Source: Candidatus Pollutiaquabacter sp.
GTDB taxonomy: Bacteria > Bacteroidota > Bacteroidia > AKYH767-A > 2013-40CM-41-45
Length of the DNA: 64,000 bases
Reading direction: 5' to 3'
Assembly (NCBI GenBank): GCA_947465495.1
Contig: CANIAS010000001.1
Span: 1-64,000 of the forward strand
The notes beneath the pieces were generated by a model. It saw only the letters and a program-made list of their open reading frames with translations. It was not told the DNA's origin and did not search any database. The number at the start of each line of letters is the position of its first letter. Position 1 is the stretch's first letter. Shown here in pieces: positions 17,788 to 27,330 of the stretch. The position numbers were made by a program, and so were the translations under genes.

Positions 17788-18765
17788 TCAATGACCTTCG
17801 TTGTAAATTACCTCAAGTAATGTTTGTCCAACCGCTTTCAAGGTGAGCGGATCAATAATGGACAAAGAATCCTGATGCGTATGCCAATGCGGGGCAAAGC
17901 CACTGCGCGTTGTCTTGTCGCTGTTGATGATATCTATCGATGGGATTCCATATCTAATGACATAGACGTGATCATCGGTAACATATCCCCCTTGTTCAAG
18001 GAGAAAATAATTAGAATAACCCAACGCAGCGGCACTCTTCCAGATTTTGTCAACGACGTACAACGCTTGCTCACTGGAAAATCCTTCCAAACGGAATTGA
18101 GCGTTTCGAGCACCAACCATGTCTAATAAAATACCATAGTTGGCAGTGTAATTGGCAATATGTGGTTGTCGGGTCCAGTATTGCGTTCCCAATGCATAGC
18201 TGTCTTCGCTTTCAGGGCCTCCACCTTTTGCACCCCAATCTTCCGCATCAAAGAATGCGATATCAACTCCAATAGCTGGTGCTTTAGCAGAAAGTTGGCG
18301 TGCGATTTCAAGCAGCACACCGACTCCGCTAGCGCCATCATCTGCACCATCAATAGGTTCTCGTTCGCGATCCGAATCCTGGTCGGCCCACGGACGGGTA
18401 TCCCAGTGCGCAAACAGCAGCACTCGGTTTTTCTTATCAGGATTGAATGAAGCGATGTAATTACGAATATTCAGTCTGACGTCGTCATAGGTAGTGACCA
18501 CGCCCTTCTGTTCTACCACATTCGGCGTAGACGCTTTTAGTTTGTCAAAGAGATATTGCGCACAAGCTACATGTTCCTTGCTATTTGGAACCCGTGGTCC
18601 AAATGCGACCTGTTGACGAATATATTCATAGGCTGAATCGGCATTGAAGGATGGTGCAATCACTTTTACTGGCGAAGGAGCCGGGGGCTGTTGCACCGTT
18701 TGCTGGGGACCGCAAGCCCAAAGCAGCACTAGTAGCAGAAAAAGTAAACGAGTCCTGTTATACAT
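17788..18765 (-). CDS. M28-family lipoprotein, probable glutaminyl-peptide cyclotransferase
   Basis: The 325-residue protein has a lipoprotein signal (LLLVLLWAC, lipidated Cys near 18) and an M28 zinc-hydrolase fold. Motifs are AHWDTRPWADQDSD, GADDGASGVGVLLEIAR, FFDAEDWG and HWHTHQD. The single-zinc arrangement and the FDAED and WHT elements resemble bacterial animal-type glutaminyl cyclases such as the Porphyromonas gingivalis enzyme, which turns N-terminal Gln of exported proteins into pyroglutamate; an aminopeptidase is the alternative. Thirteen exported proteins in this window have Gln at the predicted mature end. The start is ATG 18765 rather than TTG 18774. It follows cysS by 12 nt, probably in one operon, and converges on asnS. 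Confidence 0.8.
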   Translation of the reverse strand: MYNRTRLLFLLLVLLWACGPQQTVQQPPAPSPVKVIAPSFNADSAYEYIRQQVAFGPRVPNSKEHVACAQYLFDKLKASTPNVVEQKGVVTTYDDVRLNIRNYIASFNPDKKNRVLLFAHWDTRPWADQDSDREREPIDGADDGASGVGVLLEIARQLSAKAPAIGVDIAFFDAEDWGAKGGGPESEDSYALGTQYWTRQPHIANYTANYGILLDMVGARNAQFRLEGFSSEQALYVVDKIWKSAAALGYSNYFLLEQGGYVTDDHVYVIRYGIPSIDIINSDKTTRSGFAPHWHTHQDSLSIIDPLTLKAVGQTLLEVIYNEGH

Positions 18766-18777
18766 GGTTGACAATGA

Positions 18778-20256
18778 CTAGTCCTTCATCCAAGTTGTTC
18801 CAGACTTTTCATCTTTAATCTTGAAGCCGATGGCAGCGAGTTCATCACGGATTTTATCGGAAGTAGCGAAATCCTTGTTGGCCTTTGCATCTGTGCGCAC
18901 CTTGATGATCATCTGCATAAGAGCATCCAAGTCTGAATCACCTGAAGCCTGTTCTGCTTTCAAGCCGAGTATATCAAATACAAATTGATTGAAAAACACT
19001 GTCAATGTATTTAGATCAACCGGCGAAATTGTTTCCGTTCCAGCATGAACAGAATTGATAACACGTGCACATTCGAACAGGTGAGAAAGCACGATGGCGG
19101 TATTCATATCATCATCCATGGCTTCGTAACACGATTTCTTCAATGCATTCACATCCGTGGTAGTAGTAGTTCCAGGAACAAGACGCTGCAACGTTTGTGC
19201 GGCATTAAGCAATCTGGACAACCCTTTCTCAGCTGCTTTCAACCCTTCATTACTGAAATCGACCGGACTACGATAATGTGCTTGCAAAATGAAGAAGCGG
19301 ATCGTCATCGGACCGTATGCTTGGTCCAATAACTTATGCGAGCCATTGAAGAACTCTTCCAGATTGATGAAGTTGCCCAGCGACTTGCCCATCTTCTGAC
19401 CATTGATGGTAATCATGTTATTGTGCATCCAGTATCGGACAGGCGCTTTTCCGCATGCGCCTTTGGATTGGGCGATTTCACTTTCGTGGTGTGGAAACAA
19501 AAGGTCCATCCCTCCACCGTGAATATCAAATGTTTCTCCCAGGTATTTTGTACTCATGGCCGAACACTCAATGTGCCAACCAGGAAAACCATCACCCCAA
19601 GGCGAAGGCCAGCGCATGATGTGTTCTGGTGATGCTTTTTTCCAGAGCGCAAAGTCTGTAGGACTTTTCTTTTCCTCTTGGCCTTCAAGTTCACGGCGCT
19701 CGTTTCCGGCACCGGCGATAAGTTCATCGATGACACGGCCGCTTAATTTTCCGTAATCATGTGATTTACTATAATTAATTACATCAAAGTAAACAGATCC
19801 ATTTGATTCGTAAGCCCAACCATTGTGCATGATTGTCTTGATCATCTCAATCTGTTCAATAATGTGTCCGGAAGCACGCGGCTCAATGTTGACAGGCAAA
19901 TTATTCAATTGCTGCATCGCTTCGTGAAACTTCTGCGTGTAGAGCTCAACGATTTCCATCGGCTCCAATTGTTCGAGACGAGCTTTCTTGGCAATTTTAT
20001 CTTCGCCAGCATCGGCATCATTCTCGAGATGTCCAACATCTGTGATATTACGCACGTACCGCACTTTGTATCCAAGATGTGTCAGGTAGCGGTATAACAC
20101 ATCAAAGGTGATGTATGGACGAGCGTGACCCAGGTGCGGATGTCCGTACACTGTAGGTCCGCAGACATACATGCCGACACGACCAGAGACCAGGGATTCG
20201 AAGCGTTCTTTTTTACGCGTCAGCGAATTCGTGATATGAAGTTGGTGAGTGACCAT
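18778..20256 (-). CDS. cysS: Cysteinyl-tRNA synthetase
   Basis: A class Ia synthetase of 492 residues that charges tRNA-Cys. It has the N-terminal [18 protein letters not shown], containing the zinc-ligand Cys32 and the HIGH-type HLGH, then further zinc ligands in HIECSAMS and HHESEIAQS. The class I signature is KMGKSLGN rather than KMSKS, a substitution I recognise from other Bacteroidota CysRS. The C-terminal helical domain is complete (E. coli 461; Bacteroidota about 490). The start is ATG at 20256. The M28 lipoprotein gene follows 12 nt downstream. Confidence 0.97.
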   Translation of the reverse strand: MVTHQLHITNSLTRKKERFESLVSGRVGMYVCGPTVYGHPHLGHARPYITFDVLYRYLTHLGYKVRYVRNITDVGHLENDADAGEDKIAKKARLEQLEPMEIVELYTQKFHEAMQQLNNLPVNIEPRASGHIIEQIEMIKTIMHNGWAYESNGSVYFDVINYSKSHDYGKLSGRVIDELIAGAGNERRELEGQEEKKSPTDFALWKKASPEHIMRWPSPWGDGFPGWHIECSAMSTKYLGETFDIHGGGMDLLFPHHESEIAQSKGACGKAPVRYWMHNNMITINGQKMGKSLGNFINLEEFFNGSHKLLDQAYGPMTIRFFILQAHYRSPVDFSNEGLKAAEKGLSRLLNAAQTLQRLVPGTTTTTDVNALKKSCYEAMDDDMNTAIVLSHLFECARVINSVHAGTETISPVDLNTLTVFFNQFVFDILGLKAEQASGDSDLDALMQMIIKVRTDAKANKDFATSDKIRDELAAIGFKIKDEKSGTTWMKD

Positions 20257-20331
20257 AGGGAAAAGAATGGATGCCGTCTACGTAAATTGGCGCTTTGGTA
20301 AAAACTACTTTTATAAATACAACTGGTTCCG

Positions 20332-21282
20332 TCAACCTGCAATTGGCTGATGCAAATGCAATAGCATGTCATCGGTCATTTTGACTAGATCAAACTCATG
20401 CTTCCAACCCCAATCGGTGCGCGCTGAAGAATCATCAAAACTCTGCGGCCAGGAATCAGCGATTTGTTGGCGGCTGTCAGGGTGATAAGAGATTGAAAAA
20501 TCAGGTATGTGTTTGCTGATTTCCGCTGCAATCTCACGCGGTGTGAAACTCATGGCTGCGACGTTGTAACTAGAACGAATTTTAACTCGCTCTGCGTCCA
20601 CATCCATGATGCCGATGGTAGCTCGCAATGCGTCGGGCATATACATCATGGGCAACAAGGTGTCAGCTGATAAGAACGATACATACTTATGGGAACGAAT
20701 CGCTTCGTGAAAGATGTGTACAGCATAATCTGTAGTTCCTCCGCCCGGTTCCGACTTCCAACCGATCAATCCTGGATAACGGAGGCTACGTACATCCACC
20801 CCGAATTTTTGGTGGTAATATTCGCACCAGCGCTCTCCGGCAAGCTTGCTGATTCCATAAACCGTATTCGGCTCTGTAATGGTGAATTGTGGAGTGTTGA
20901 CGCGTGGTGTTGTAGGGCCAAAAACTGCAATCGAACTTGGCCAAAAAAGTTTTACGCCTTCCTCGCGAGCAATATCTAGGATACCTAATAATCCATCCAT
21001 GTTCAATCGCCATGCAGACTTTACTTTCTGTTCGCACGTAGCAGATAATAATGCGGCCAACAGGTAAATCTGCTTCACATTATTTTTTCGTACGATATCA
21101 GCGACTGCATGAGTGTCCAGTACATCTACCTGATAAAAGGGCCCGGTACCTAGCAACAAAGGATGAGCCTCCTTGATATCAGTAGCAATGACATTACTTT
21201 CACCATATTGACGGCGGAGTTCTGTAACCAATTCTGTACCGATTTGTCCGTTGGAACCGATGACAAGGATGGACTCTTTCAT
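20332..21282 (-). CDS. NAD-dependent epimerase-type L-threonine 3-dehydrogenase
   Basis: The 316-residue protein is an extended SDR with the NAD-binding GSNGQIG near the N terminus and the catalytic YGISK. Features of the short-chain L-threonine dehydrogenase group are PSSIAVFGPTTPR, the RYPGLIGWKSEPGGGTTDYA substrate loop and LPMMYMPDALRAT. Such enzymes oxidise threonine to 2-amino-3-ketobutyrate, usually followed by the ligase Kbl, which is not adjacent here. The start is ATG 21282; a TTG at 21291 is also in frame. It lies 76 nt upstream of cysS on the same strand, with no functional tie. Nucleotide-sugar epimerases are the alternative, less likely given the loop. Confidence 0.88.
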   Translation of the reverse strand: MKESILVIGSNGQIGTELVTELRRQYGESNVIATDIKEAHPLLLGTGPFYQVDVLDTHAVADIVRKNNVKQIYLLAALLSATCEQKVKSAWRLNMDGLLGILDIAREEGVKLFWPSSIAVFGPTTPRVNTPQFTITEPNTVYGISKLAGERWCEYYHQKFGVDVRSLRYPGLIGWKSEPGGGTTDYAVHIFHEAIRSHKYVSFLSADTLLPMMYMPDALRATIGIMDVDAERVKIRSSYNVAAMSFTPREIAAEISKHIPDFSISYHPDSRQQIADSWPQSFDDSSARTDWGWKHEFDLVKMTDDMLLHLHQPIAG

Positions 21283-21377
21283 GGAAGTCAATTATAGTGT
21301 AAAAGTACGAATTCTTGCCTTATTTAGAACGCAAGAAACCGCGTGTTATTGCAGGTAAATTATCATGGCACTCGCTT

Positions 21378-22949
21378 TCATTGTGTTTTTGCAAATCGAT
21401 TCACTAAGGATGAACCGGCGTCATTTTTTTGGAACAACAAATAGGTGCCGGCAGGAAGCCCAGATACATCTAGAACTCCGGCACCGGTTATTTGTGCGTC
21501 AAGAATTTGACGACCAACTAAATCAGTTACGAATAACGTAGCCGTTCTACCGTCTTCAAAACGAACATGCAGTTGATCCTCGACGGGATTTGGGTAGACC
21601 TCCGACCATGCAGCATTGATATTGTCCTGGACATTGGTTGATGACAGACACAGTACATTGGGATTCACGCTACCAGCTGAACCGATAATGGTTGGCACAG
21701 GTTGTCCAGTGTTGGTCAGACTACCAACGTACGTCGAGACGGATGAAGGAGCAATGGGATTGGCCATAGCCACTGTTGGGGAAATTGACACCTGGTTACA
21801 ACCGCTTTGTCCTTGCGCATCGGTTTTCACGACATACACGTCAAAATCCGAGTACTGTCCGCTACGATCATATTGTCCCACCATCGCATATCCGCCATCA
21901 GCAGTAGGAATGATTGTACCGGCTTCGTGATATGCTCCGTTTGAAACACTGTACTGATTGCTCCAAACAACCGCACCGCTCGCATCTACTTCCATCGCTG
22001 TTAAGTACGATGGTCCATTCATCGAGGTAGAGAGTCCGAACAAGATATAATTACCATTGGCTGCGCGTATTAATTCGCGAGGAGCATCATCATTGCCGGT
22101 TGAATATTTCTTCTGCAATGAGGCTGTGCCAGCGACATTGGTACGGACTAAACCGAAAGCTCCTCCCATCAACCCTGACACACTAGAAAGTGTGGTAAAA
22201 TCACCATTCGGTTCTTCGATCGCACCCACACTAAATCCAGAGCCGAAGCCGAGTGGGATATTCGCAATATAACCGCCAACCGAATCCACCAGTAATAGCA
22301 TGGTGGAATAGGTGTAAATTATTCCGTAGCGATTATTAGACAATCGAACGCATTCAAAGAATGGACAAGCAAGTCCATCTGCGAAATACGATTCATACCG
22401 CAGACTTCCATCACTTTTCAGTTTAAGGATTCCCATACGGCGTTGGCCACCAAATGAAAAAGACCCACCAATCACAAAGCCGCCGTCTTCTGACTGAAAG
22501 ATGCTGTTGCCATCGTTTCCAGCAGTACCACCATACGTACGTGTCCAAAGTGTATCACCGAAAGCATCTGTACGGATTAAAAAAACCTTCGGATTCCCCA
22601 CTCCGAAACTGCTGGTTGTTCCCAACATCAGGTAGCCACCTTCACTCGCTTCGATGACTCGGTAATTATGAAAAAGGTCTGAGCCATTCGTATATCCTCC
22701 GCTATAGGTTTTATTCCACTGCACAGCCCCATCAGCATCCAGCTTGAGCAGAAATGCCAGTTGTGTGCTGGTAGCAGGAACGAACTGAAGTCCTGAAACA
22801 ATATACCCCCCATCGGAGGTCTGCTTGATATCGCTGGCATTTTCAGATGCGCCAAGGTCGATAGCGGTTTGAAATTGCGTCTGAGAGAAGACATTGAGTG
22901 CACAGAGCACTATCAAGGCTAAGAGCGCTAAGGGGGTGTGTTTTTTCAT
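21378..22949 (-). CDS. Secreted repeat protein with T9SS sorting domain
   Basis: The 523-residue precursor has a signal peptide (MKKHTPL to VFSQ). The body is built from roughly 60-residue units with the pattern DGGYIVSG or EGGYLMLG, then LLKLDADGAVQWNKTY, IRTDAFGDTLWTRTYGG and the like. This is the arrangement of secreted beta-propeller-like repeat proteins often annotated only as T9SS type A sorting domain-containing. The C-terminal 75 residues (VYPNPVEDQLHVRF through VNRFAKTQ) form the sorting domain. No catalytic residues are recognised; a surface adhesin or scaffold role is a guess. It is a single minus-strand gene, divergent from porZ. Confidence 0.85.
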   Translation of the reverse strand: MKKHTPLALLALIVLCALNVFSQTQFQTAIDLGASENASDIKQTSDGGYIVSGLQFVPATSTQLAFLLKLDADGAVQWNKTYSGGYTNGSDLFHNYRVIEASEGGYLMLGTTSSFGVGNPKVFLIRTDAFGDTLWTRTYGGTAGNDGNSIFQSEDGGFVIGGSFSFGGQRRMGILKLKSDGSLRYESYFADGLACPFFECVRLSNNRYGIIYTYSTMLLLVDSVGGYIANIPLGFGSGFSVGAIEEPNGDFTTLSSVSGLMGGAFGLVRTNVAGTASLQKKYSTGNDDAPRELIRAANGNYILFGLSTSMNGPSYLTAMEVDASGAVVWSNQYSVSNGAYHEAGTIIPTADGGYAMVGQYDRSGQYSDFDVYVVKTDAQGQSGCNQVSISPTVAMANPIAPSSVSTYVGSLTNTGQPVPTIIGSAGSVNPNVLCLSSTNVQDNINAAWSEVYPNPVEDQLHVRFEDGRTATLFVTDLVGRQILDAQITGAGVLDVSGLPAGTYLLFQKNDAGSSLVNRFAKTQ

Positions 22950-23124
22950 GGATGTAGCTTCTGGTTATTGGCGCTAAATGTAGTTTTTTTCTCCCCTTAA
23001 CAGCATGTTACGATTCCGCTTTTTTGAATTTTTCAGCCATATTCTTTGTTAACTTCGTGACGGAAGTTGTTTGTTCGGACAATACCGACTTTGACGGTCC
23101 GTTTCTAGACAATCCAGAACCACC

Positions 23125-25494
23125 ATGACCCTTCGACTCTCCTTCGCCATTGGGCTTTTGCTAACGTTTATAGGGATTTCTGCCCGGCAGTCTGCCGTTG
23201 CACAAGGCCTCCCAGTTTCCATAGGCAACTGGCGCGATCATATTCCTTATGTTAAAGCCATCGCCGTAGCCGATGCCGGCGATCGCATCTATTGTGCTAG
23301 TCGTTTCGGGCTTTTCAGTTACCTGAAAAGTGAAGGCACACTTGACCGATTCTCACGGTTGAGCGGATTGTCCGATTTTGAAATCGCAGGGATTCGTTTT
23401 GATCCTGTTACCGGAATCCTGTTAATCAGCTACGAAAATTCCAACATTGACCTCTTGTACACCAACGATTTTAGCATCGCAAACATCTCCGATCTCAAGC
23501 GAAAGAACATTGTTGGCGGCAAACGTATTAACAGCGTACTTTTCATTGAACGAAAAGCTTACCTAGGAACCGATTTCGGCATCGTCGTAATCGATCTAGA
23601 TCGCAAAGAAGTAAAAGACACCTATTACATCGGTCCTGGTGGATCAAACGTGATCGTTAAAGGACTTGCCTACAATGGCACAAAGTTGTTGGCCGCTACC
23701 AATGTAGGTCTGCGAAGCGCGAACTTCAACGATCCGAACATTTTCAATTACACAGGATGGAGCCTTGAAACCATCGGTCTTTCAGAACCTACAGCCAACT
23801 ACTCCTCCGCCACTTCATTCCATGGGAATTTCTTTGCTGTAAAATCCGCCGATAATGCCTCCGCTGACACGGTGCTTCACCTCGTCAATGGCAGTTGGTC
23901 GCCCATCTTAAACGATTATACACGAGGAGGTCATGTGGATTCATCCGGTGGTTCCTTAGTATATTATAATGTCTTCAAAGCGTCCTCCTACGATGCAAAT
24001 CTCAACCTGCTTCATTTTGCTGATGGCACAGTCTACTATCCATTACAAATACAGAATGCCTGTTGGGACATCGATGGGAGATTTTGGTTGGCCGATATCA
24101 TTCGAGGGCTAGCACAAGTTACTTTCAATCCTACACGGGTTTCTTTTTCAGCACCTACAGGACCTGCTTCTGAGGCGGTATATGCTATGGATTCAAGAGG
24201 CGGAACCTTGTGGGTAGCCTCAGGGTCATTGTCTGGTTTCGCACCATTGTACGATGCAAAAAACGGATGTTATGTACTGAATGATAACGATTGGAATTCG
24301 TTCAACTTCAGCAATGACACGTTGTATGAACGCATGAATCTTCCAGCGATGGTAGCTGTGGCCTCTGACCCTTCGGACCCGTCCAGGGCTTATTTCGGCA
24401 ATTGGCGTGGAGGTGTAATTGAATACGGATTAAACGGTGGTATCAAACAATACACGGAGTCGAACAGTTCGTTACAATCAAAAAGCGGACTTACGAATTA
24501 TATACTTGCCGGAGGCATCACGTTTGATGCCGATGGTGTAATGTGGGTAGCTGCAGGGGGCACTACTTCACCCGTGAATGCACGTTACACAGACGGAACC
24601 TGGAAGTCTTTCCAAATTCCTGACGCATCCGTTTCAAGCTTGTGGCTATTTCAAATTTTAGTGGATGATAACAATAACAAATGGATCATTGCTTACGATG
24701 GACCAAGTGTAGGCGCCGGCATTATTGTTTTCAATGAAAATGATCCTGCAAATCCAAATGATGACGATTACATTCGATTAACAGATCGCATCGGAAATGG
24801 AGCGTTGTCCGATTTATTCGTTCGGTCGATGGCAAAGGATAAAGATGGTTCTATTTGGGTAGGTACCAACAAAGGAGTTTGTGTATTTTACAATCCTTCG
24901 GAAATATTCAGCGGCAGCAATTTCGATGCACAAAAAATCATCATCGAACAAGATGGCTACGCTCAATACCTGTTGGAATCTGAGTATGTGACATCAGTGG
25001 TCGTGGACGGCGCTAACCGGAAATGGTTTGGCACCTACGGAGGCGGCGTATTCCTCCTCTCAAAAGACGGCACGAAGCAGCTACTTAATTTCAATACTGA
25101 TAATTCACCAATTCCTTCCAATACCGTACTCTGTATGACCTTGGATGACGTCACCGGTGAATTATTCATCGGAACCGACAAAGGCATCGTATCCTACCGC
25201 AGCGACGCAACCACTGGCGGTGAATTTTGTGAGAATTATTATGCCTTCCCAAATCCTGTGAAACATGATTATACCGGACCCATCGCTGTGCGCGGACTGG
25301 TAGATGATGCTGACGTCAAGATCACCGATACTGCAGGAAACCTGGTGTATCATACTGTTGCTTTGGGCGGTCAAGCCATCTGGAACGGCAATGATTTTTC
25401 TGGTCGACGTGCTGCCACTGGTGTCTACTTTGTGTACATCACCAATGCAGACGGATCCGCTACCTGCGTGACTAAAATCCTGATGGCGAACTGA
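23125..25494 (+). CDS. porZ: PorZ-like type IX secretion system component
   Basis: The 789-residue exported protein has a signal peptide ending SAVAQ, then two beta-propeller-like domains of two-component-regulator type (FGLFSYLKS, GTDFGIVVIDL, GTNKGVCVFYNP, GTDKGIVSYRS) and a C-terminal sorting-like domain (YAFPNPVKHDY to KILMAN). The segment GNWRDHIPY right after the signal peptide and the three-domain layout match PorZ, which attaches T9SS cargo to surface lipopolysaccharide. Its stop TGA overlaps the recO ATG by one base, an arrangement I recall from other Bacteroidota, supporting the call. Compared with ordinary cargo it lacks any enzyme domain. No convincing promoter was found in the 175-nt gap upstream. 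Confidence 0.85.
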   Translation: MTLRLSFAIGLLLTFIGISARQSAVAQGLPVSIGNWRDHIPYVKAIAVADAGDRIYCASRFGLFSYLKSEGTLDRFSRLSGLSDFEIAGIRFDPVTGILLISYENSNIDLLYTNDFSIANISDLKRKNIVGGKRINSVLFIERKAYLGTDFGIVVIDLDRKEVKDTYYIGPGGSNVIVKGLAYNGTKLLAATNVGLRSANFNDPNIFNYTGWSLETIGLSEPTANYSSATSFHGNFFAVKSADNASADTVLHLVNGSWSPILNDYTRGGHVDSSGGSLVYYNVFKASSYDANLNLLHFADGTVYYPLQIQNACWDIDGRFWLADIIRGLAQVTFNPTRVSFSAPTGPASEAVYAMDSRGGTLWVASGSLSGFAPLYDAKNGCYVLNDNDWNSFNFSNDTLYERMNLPAMVAVASDPSDPSRAYFGNWRGGVIEYGLNGGIKQYTESNSSLQSKSGLTNYILAGGITFDADGVMWVAAGGTTSPVNARYTDGTWKSFQIPDASVSSLWLFQILVDDNNNKWIIAYDGPSVGAGIIVFNENDPANPNDDDYIRLTDRIGNGALSDLFVRSMAKDKDGSIWVGTNKGVCVFYNPSEIFSGSNFDAQKIIIEQDGYAQYLLESEYVTSVVVDGANRKWFGTYGGGVFLLSKDGTKQLLNFNTDNSPIPSNTVLCMTLDDVTGELFIGTDKGIVSYRSDATTGGEFCENYYAFPNPVKHDYTGPIAVRGLVDDADVKITDTAGNLVYHTVALGGQAIWNGNDFSGRRAATGVYFVYITNADGSATCVTKILMAN

Positions 25495-26219
25495 TGTTGC
25501 ACAAAACCCGCGGCATTGTTTTTCATACGACCGACTACTCTGAAACGAGCATTGTCGCAAAGATTTACACCGAAATGTTTGGTGTGCAATCGTACTTAGT
25601 CAATAGTGTCCGTAAAAAAAATGCCAAGACCCGTTCCAACATCTTTCAACCATTGTCACTCGTGGAAATGGTTGTCTACCATAAAGAGCGGGGCGGACTG
25701 CAACGTATTTCCGAAATCCGAAACACACCACAATATCGTTCCATTCCTTTCGACGTCAGCAAATCGTCCATACTACTCTTCCTTCACGAAGTCTTATACC
25801 GCGCTATTCGAGAAGAGGATAGCAATCCTACGCTTTTCGAATACTTATTCAGCGCACTGCAACTTCTGGATGTTCAATCGGAAAGCAATCCAAATTTTCA
25901 TCTTTTGTTTCTTCTTCGATTGACCCGTTTATTGGGGTTTTATCCGCACGGTGAATACAGCCAGGATTCGCCCATTTTCAATTTGCAGGAAGGCGTGTAT
26001 CAATCTCAATTCCCTCCACATCCTTTCTACCTCACTACCCCACTCAGTAGTCGATTCGGGGAATTAGTGAATGCCTGTGGCGACCTAACAGCGCATTGTT
26101 CTTTGAGCTCCGAAGAAAAACGGATCCTGATCGATCGGTTGCTGGAATATTACCGGCTACACATTGACGGATTTGGTGAAGTACGCTCCCACAGAGTACT
26201 GGAGCAAGTGTGGGCGTAA
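25494..26219 (+). CDS. recO: DNA repair protein RecO
   Basis: RecO helps load RecA onto SSB-coated single-stranded DNA in the RecFOR pathway. The 241-residue protein starts MLHKTRGIVFHTTDYSE, the usual RecO OB-fold opening, followed by YLVNSVRKKNAKTR and PLSLVEMVVYHK, then the helical C-terminal domain (FLLRLTRLLGFYP). The zinc-finger cysteines of some RecO proteins are absent. Translation is probably coupled to porZ through the one-base overlap. The facing gene stops 9 nt beyond its own stop. Confidence 0.95.
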   Translation: MLHKTRGIVFHTTDYSETSIVAKIYTEMFGVQSYLVNSVRKKNAKTRSNIFQPLSLVEMVVYHKERGGLQRISEIRNTPQYRSIPFDVSKSSILLFLHEVLYRAIREEDSNPTLFEYLFSALQLLDVQSESNPNFHLLFLLRLTRLLGFYPHGEYSQDSPIFNLQEGVYQSQFPPHPFYLTTPLSSRFGELVNACGDLTAHCSLSSEEKRILIDRLLEYYRLHIDGFGEVRSHRVLEQVWA

Positions 26220-26228
26220 TTACACCGA

Positions 26229-27311
26229 TCAAAGGATGTCTTGCACCTTGGCCGCCTCTGCGCGACTAAACCGTCGTCTGATCCAACGTGGAAGTAAAAT
26301 GGCACCAATGAACAAGTATGGGTAATAACTGATCAGTCGCCATAACAAACCAAGGGTTGCGGAAAGTCCATAAGGAATGAATTCGCTGAGAAAATCAGAG
26401 AACATGAATTCCGCCAATCCGCTACCGCCCGGTGTAGGACTCAACAAGATGATAATGCCCATGACCACCTGTCGGGCGAAAACCACGAAGTTATCGATAC
26501 TCGTTTGATGAAATGCGAGAATCAGGCAATTGACAATGGTATAACGTGCGGTCCACGAGGCGAACGTTCCAAAGAAGGAATTCACCCAGAATTTACGTTG
26601 TTTGTTTTTTAATCCTTTGGAAGCGATGACCAATTGATTCCCTGTTTCGAGCGCACTGTGTTTCCAACGGCGAAGAATTGGAAATGAAAATAGCCGTAAT
26701 AAAATATACTTGATGAATCTTGGATTAATAAAAAGAGCATAGGCGACAAACACCTTATAAGCAAGAATGATAAAATAAACGGCCCAGAAAGTATAGTAAA
26801 AGCCTTTGCTCAATGGCACCAGCGCCGCATCCGTTAACGATGAGAACAGCCGTTCTTTCCCAATCGTGAAATAAACGAAGGGCGCCATGATGGCCAGAAA
26901 GACACCATCTTGGAAAGAAGACACCATCACCGCAGTGATGCTCTTTCCCATATTTATTTTTTCACGGTTTAGAATGAATATGGCAAAGATAAATCCGCCA
27001 CCAATCATACCTGGTGCGAGTGCAGAAGCAAATTCCCAGAGCATAATGACGTTGAATGCATTGCGCCAGTTCAGTTCATTATCTGTCAAAGCTCGGATAC
27101 GAACCATATAAGCCCAATCGCGAATCACCATCATGACAAAGGCCATGGCAATCCAGAATGTACTCTTCCAGGTCCAAGTGATTTTTTGAAAGGCGACTGG
27201 ATCAAAACTGCGCAATAGCAGAAATGTGGCTGCTCCCAGACCTAAGAGAACTGGCAAAAGTATCCGGGATGGCCGGAAGGTTCGTAGCAGTTGCCTGGAG
27301 TCGGGTTGCAT
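26229..27311 (-). CDS. Lysylphosphatidylglycerol synthase TM-domain (UPF0104/YbhN-type) membrane protein
   Basis: A 360-residue integral membrane protein with about seven to eight hydrophobic segments and the family elements WEFASALAPGMIGGGF and LSPTPGGSGLAEFMF, the two conserved loops of the LPG_synthase_TM (UPF0104) family. The family contains the flippase half of MprF and stand-alone putative lipid translocases; the lysyl-transfer domain of MprF is missing, so aminoacylation is not expected. The adjacent upstream gene on this strand is scpA (19 nt away), and recO converges from the other side with 9 nt between stops. The transported lipid is unknown. Confidence 0.82.
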   Translation of the reverse strand: MQPDSRQLLRTFRPSRILLPVLLGLGAATFLLLRSFDPVAFQKITWTWKSTFWIAMAFVMMVIRDWAYMVRIRALTDNELNWRNAFNVIMLWEFASALAPGMIGGGFIFAIFILNREKINMGKSITAVMVSSFQDGVFLAIMAPFVYFTIGKERLFSSLTDAALVPLSKGFYYTFWAVYFIILAYKVFVAYALFINPRFIKYILLRLFSFPILRRWKHSALETGNQLVIASKGLKNKQRKFWVNSFFGTFASWTARYTIVNCLILAFHQTSIDNFVVFARQVVMGIIILLSPTPGGSGLAEFMFSDFLSEFIPYGLSATLGLLWRLISYYPYLFIGAILLPRWIRRRFSRAEAAKVQDIL

Positions 27312-27330
27312 GCCAGATGCCGAATAGGGA

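Noticed and set aside
26229-27311. MprF lysyl-phosphatidylglycerol synthase
   Set aside because: Only the flippase-like membrane half is present; the catalytic aminoacyl-transfer domain is missing.
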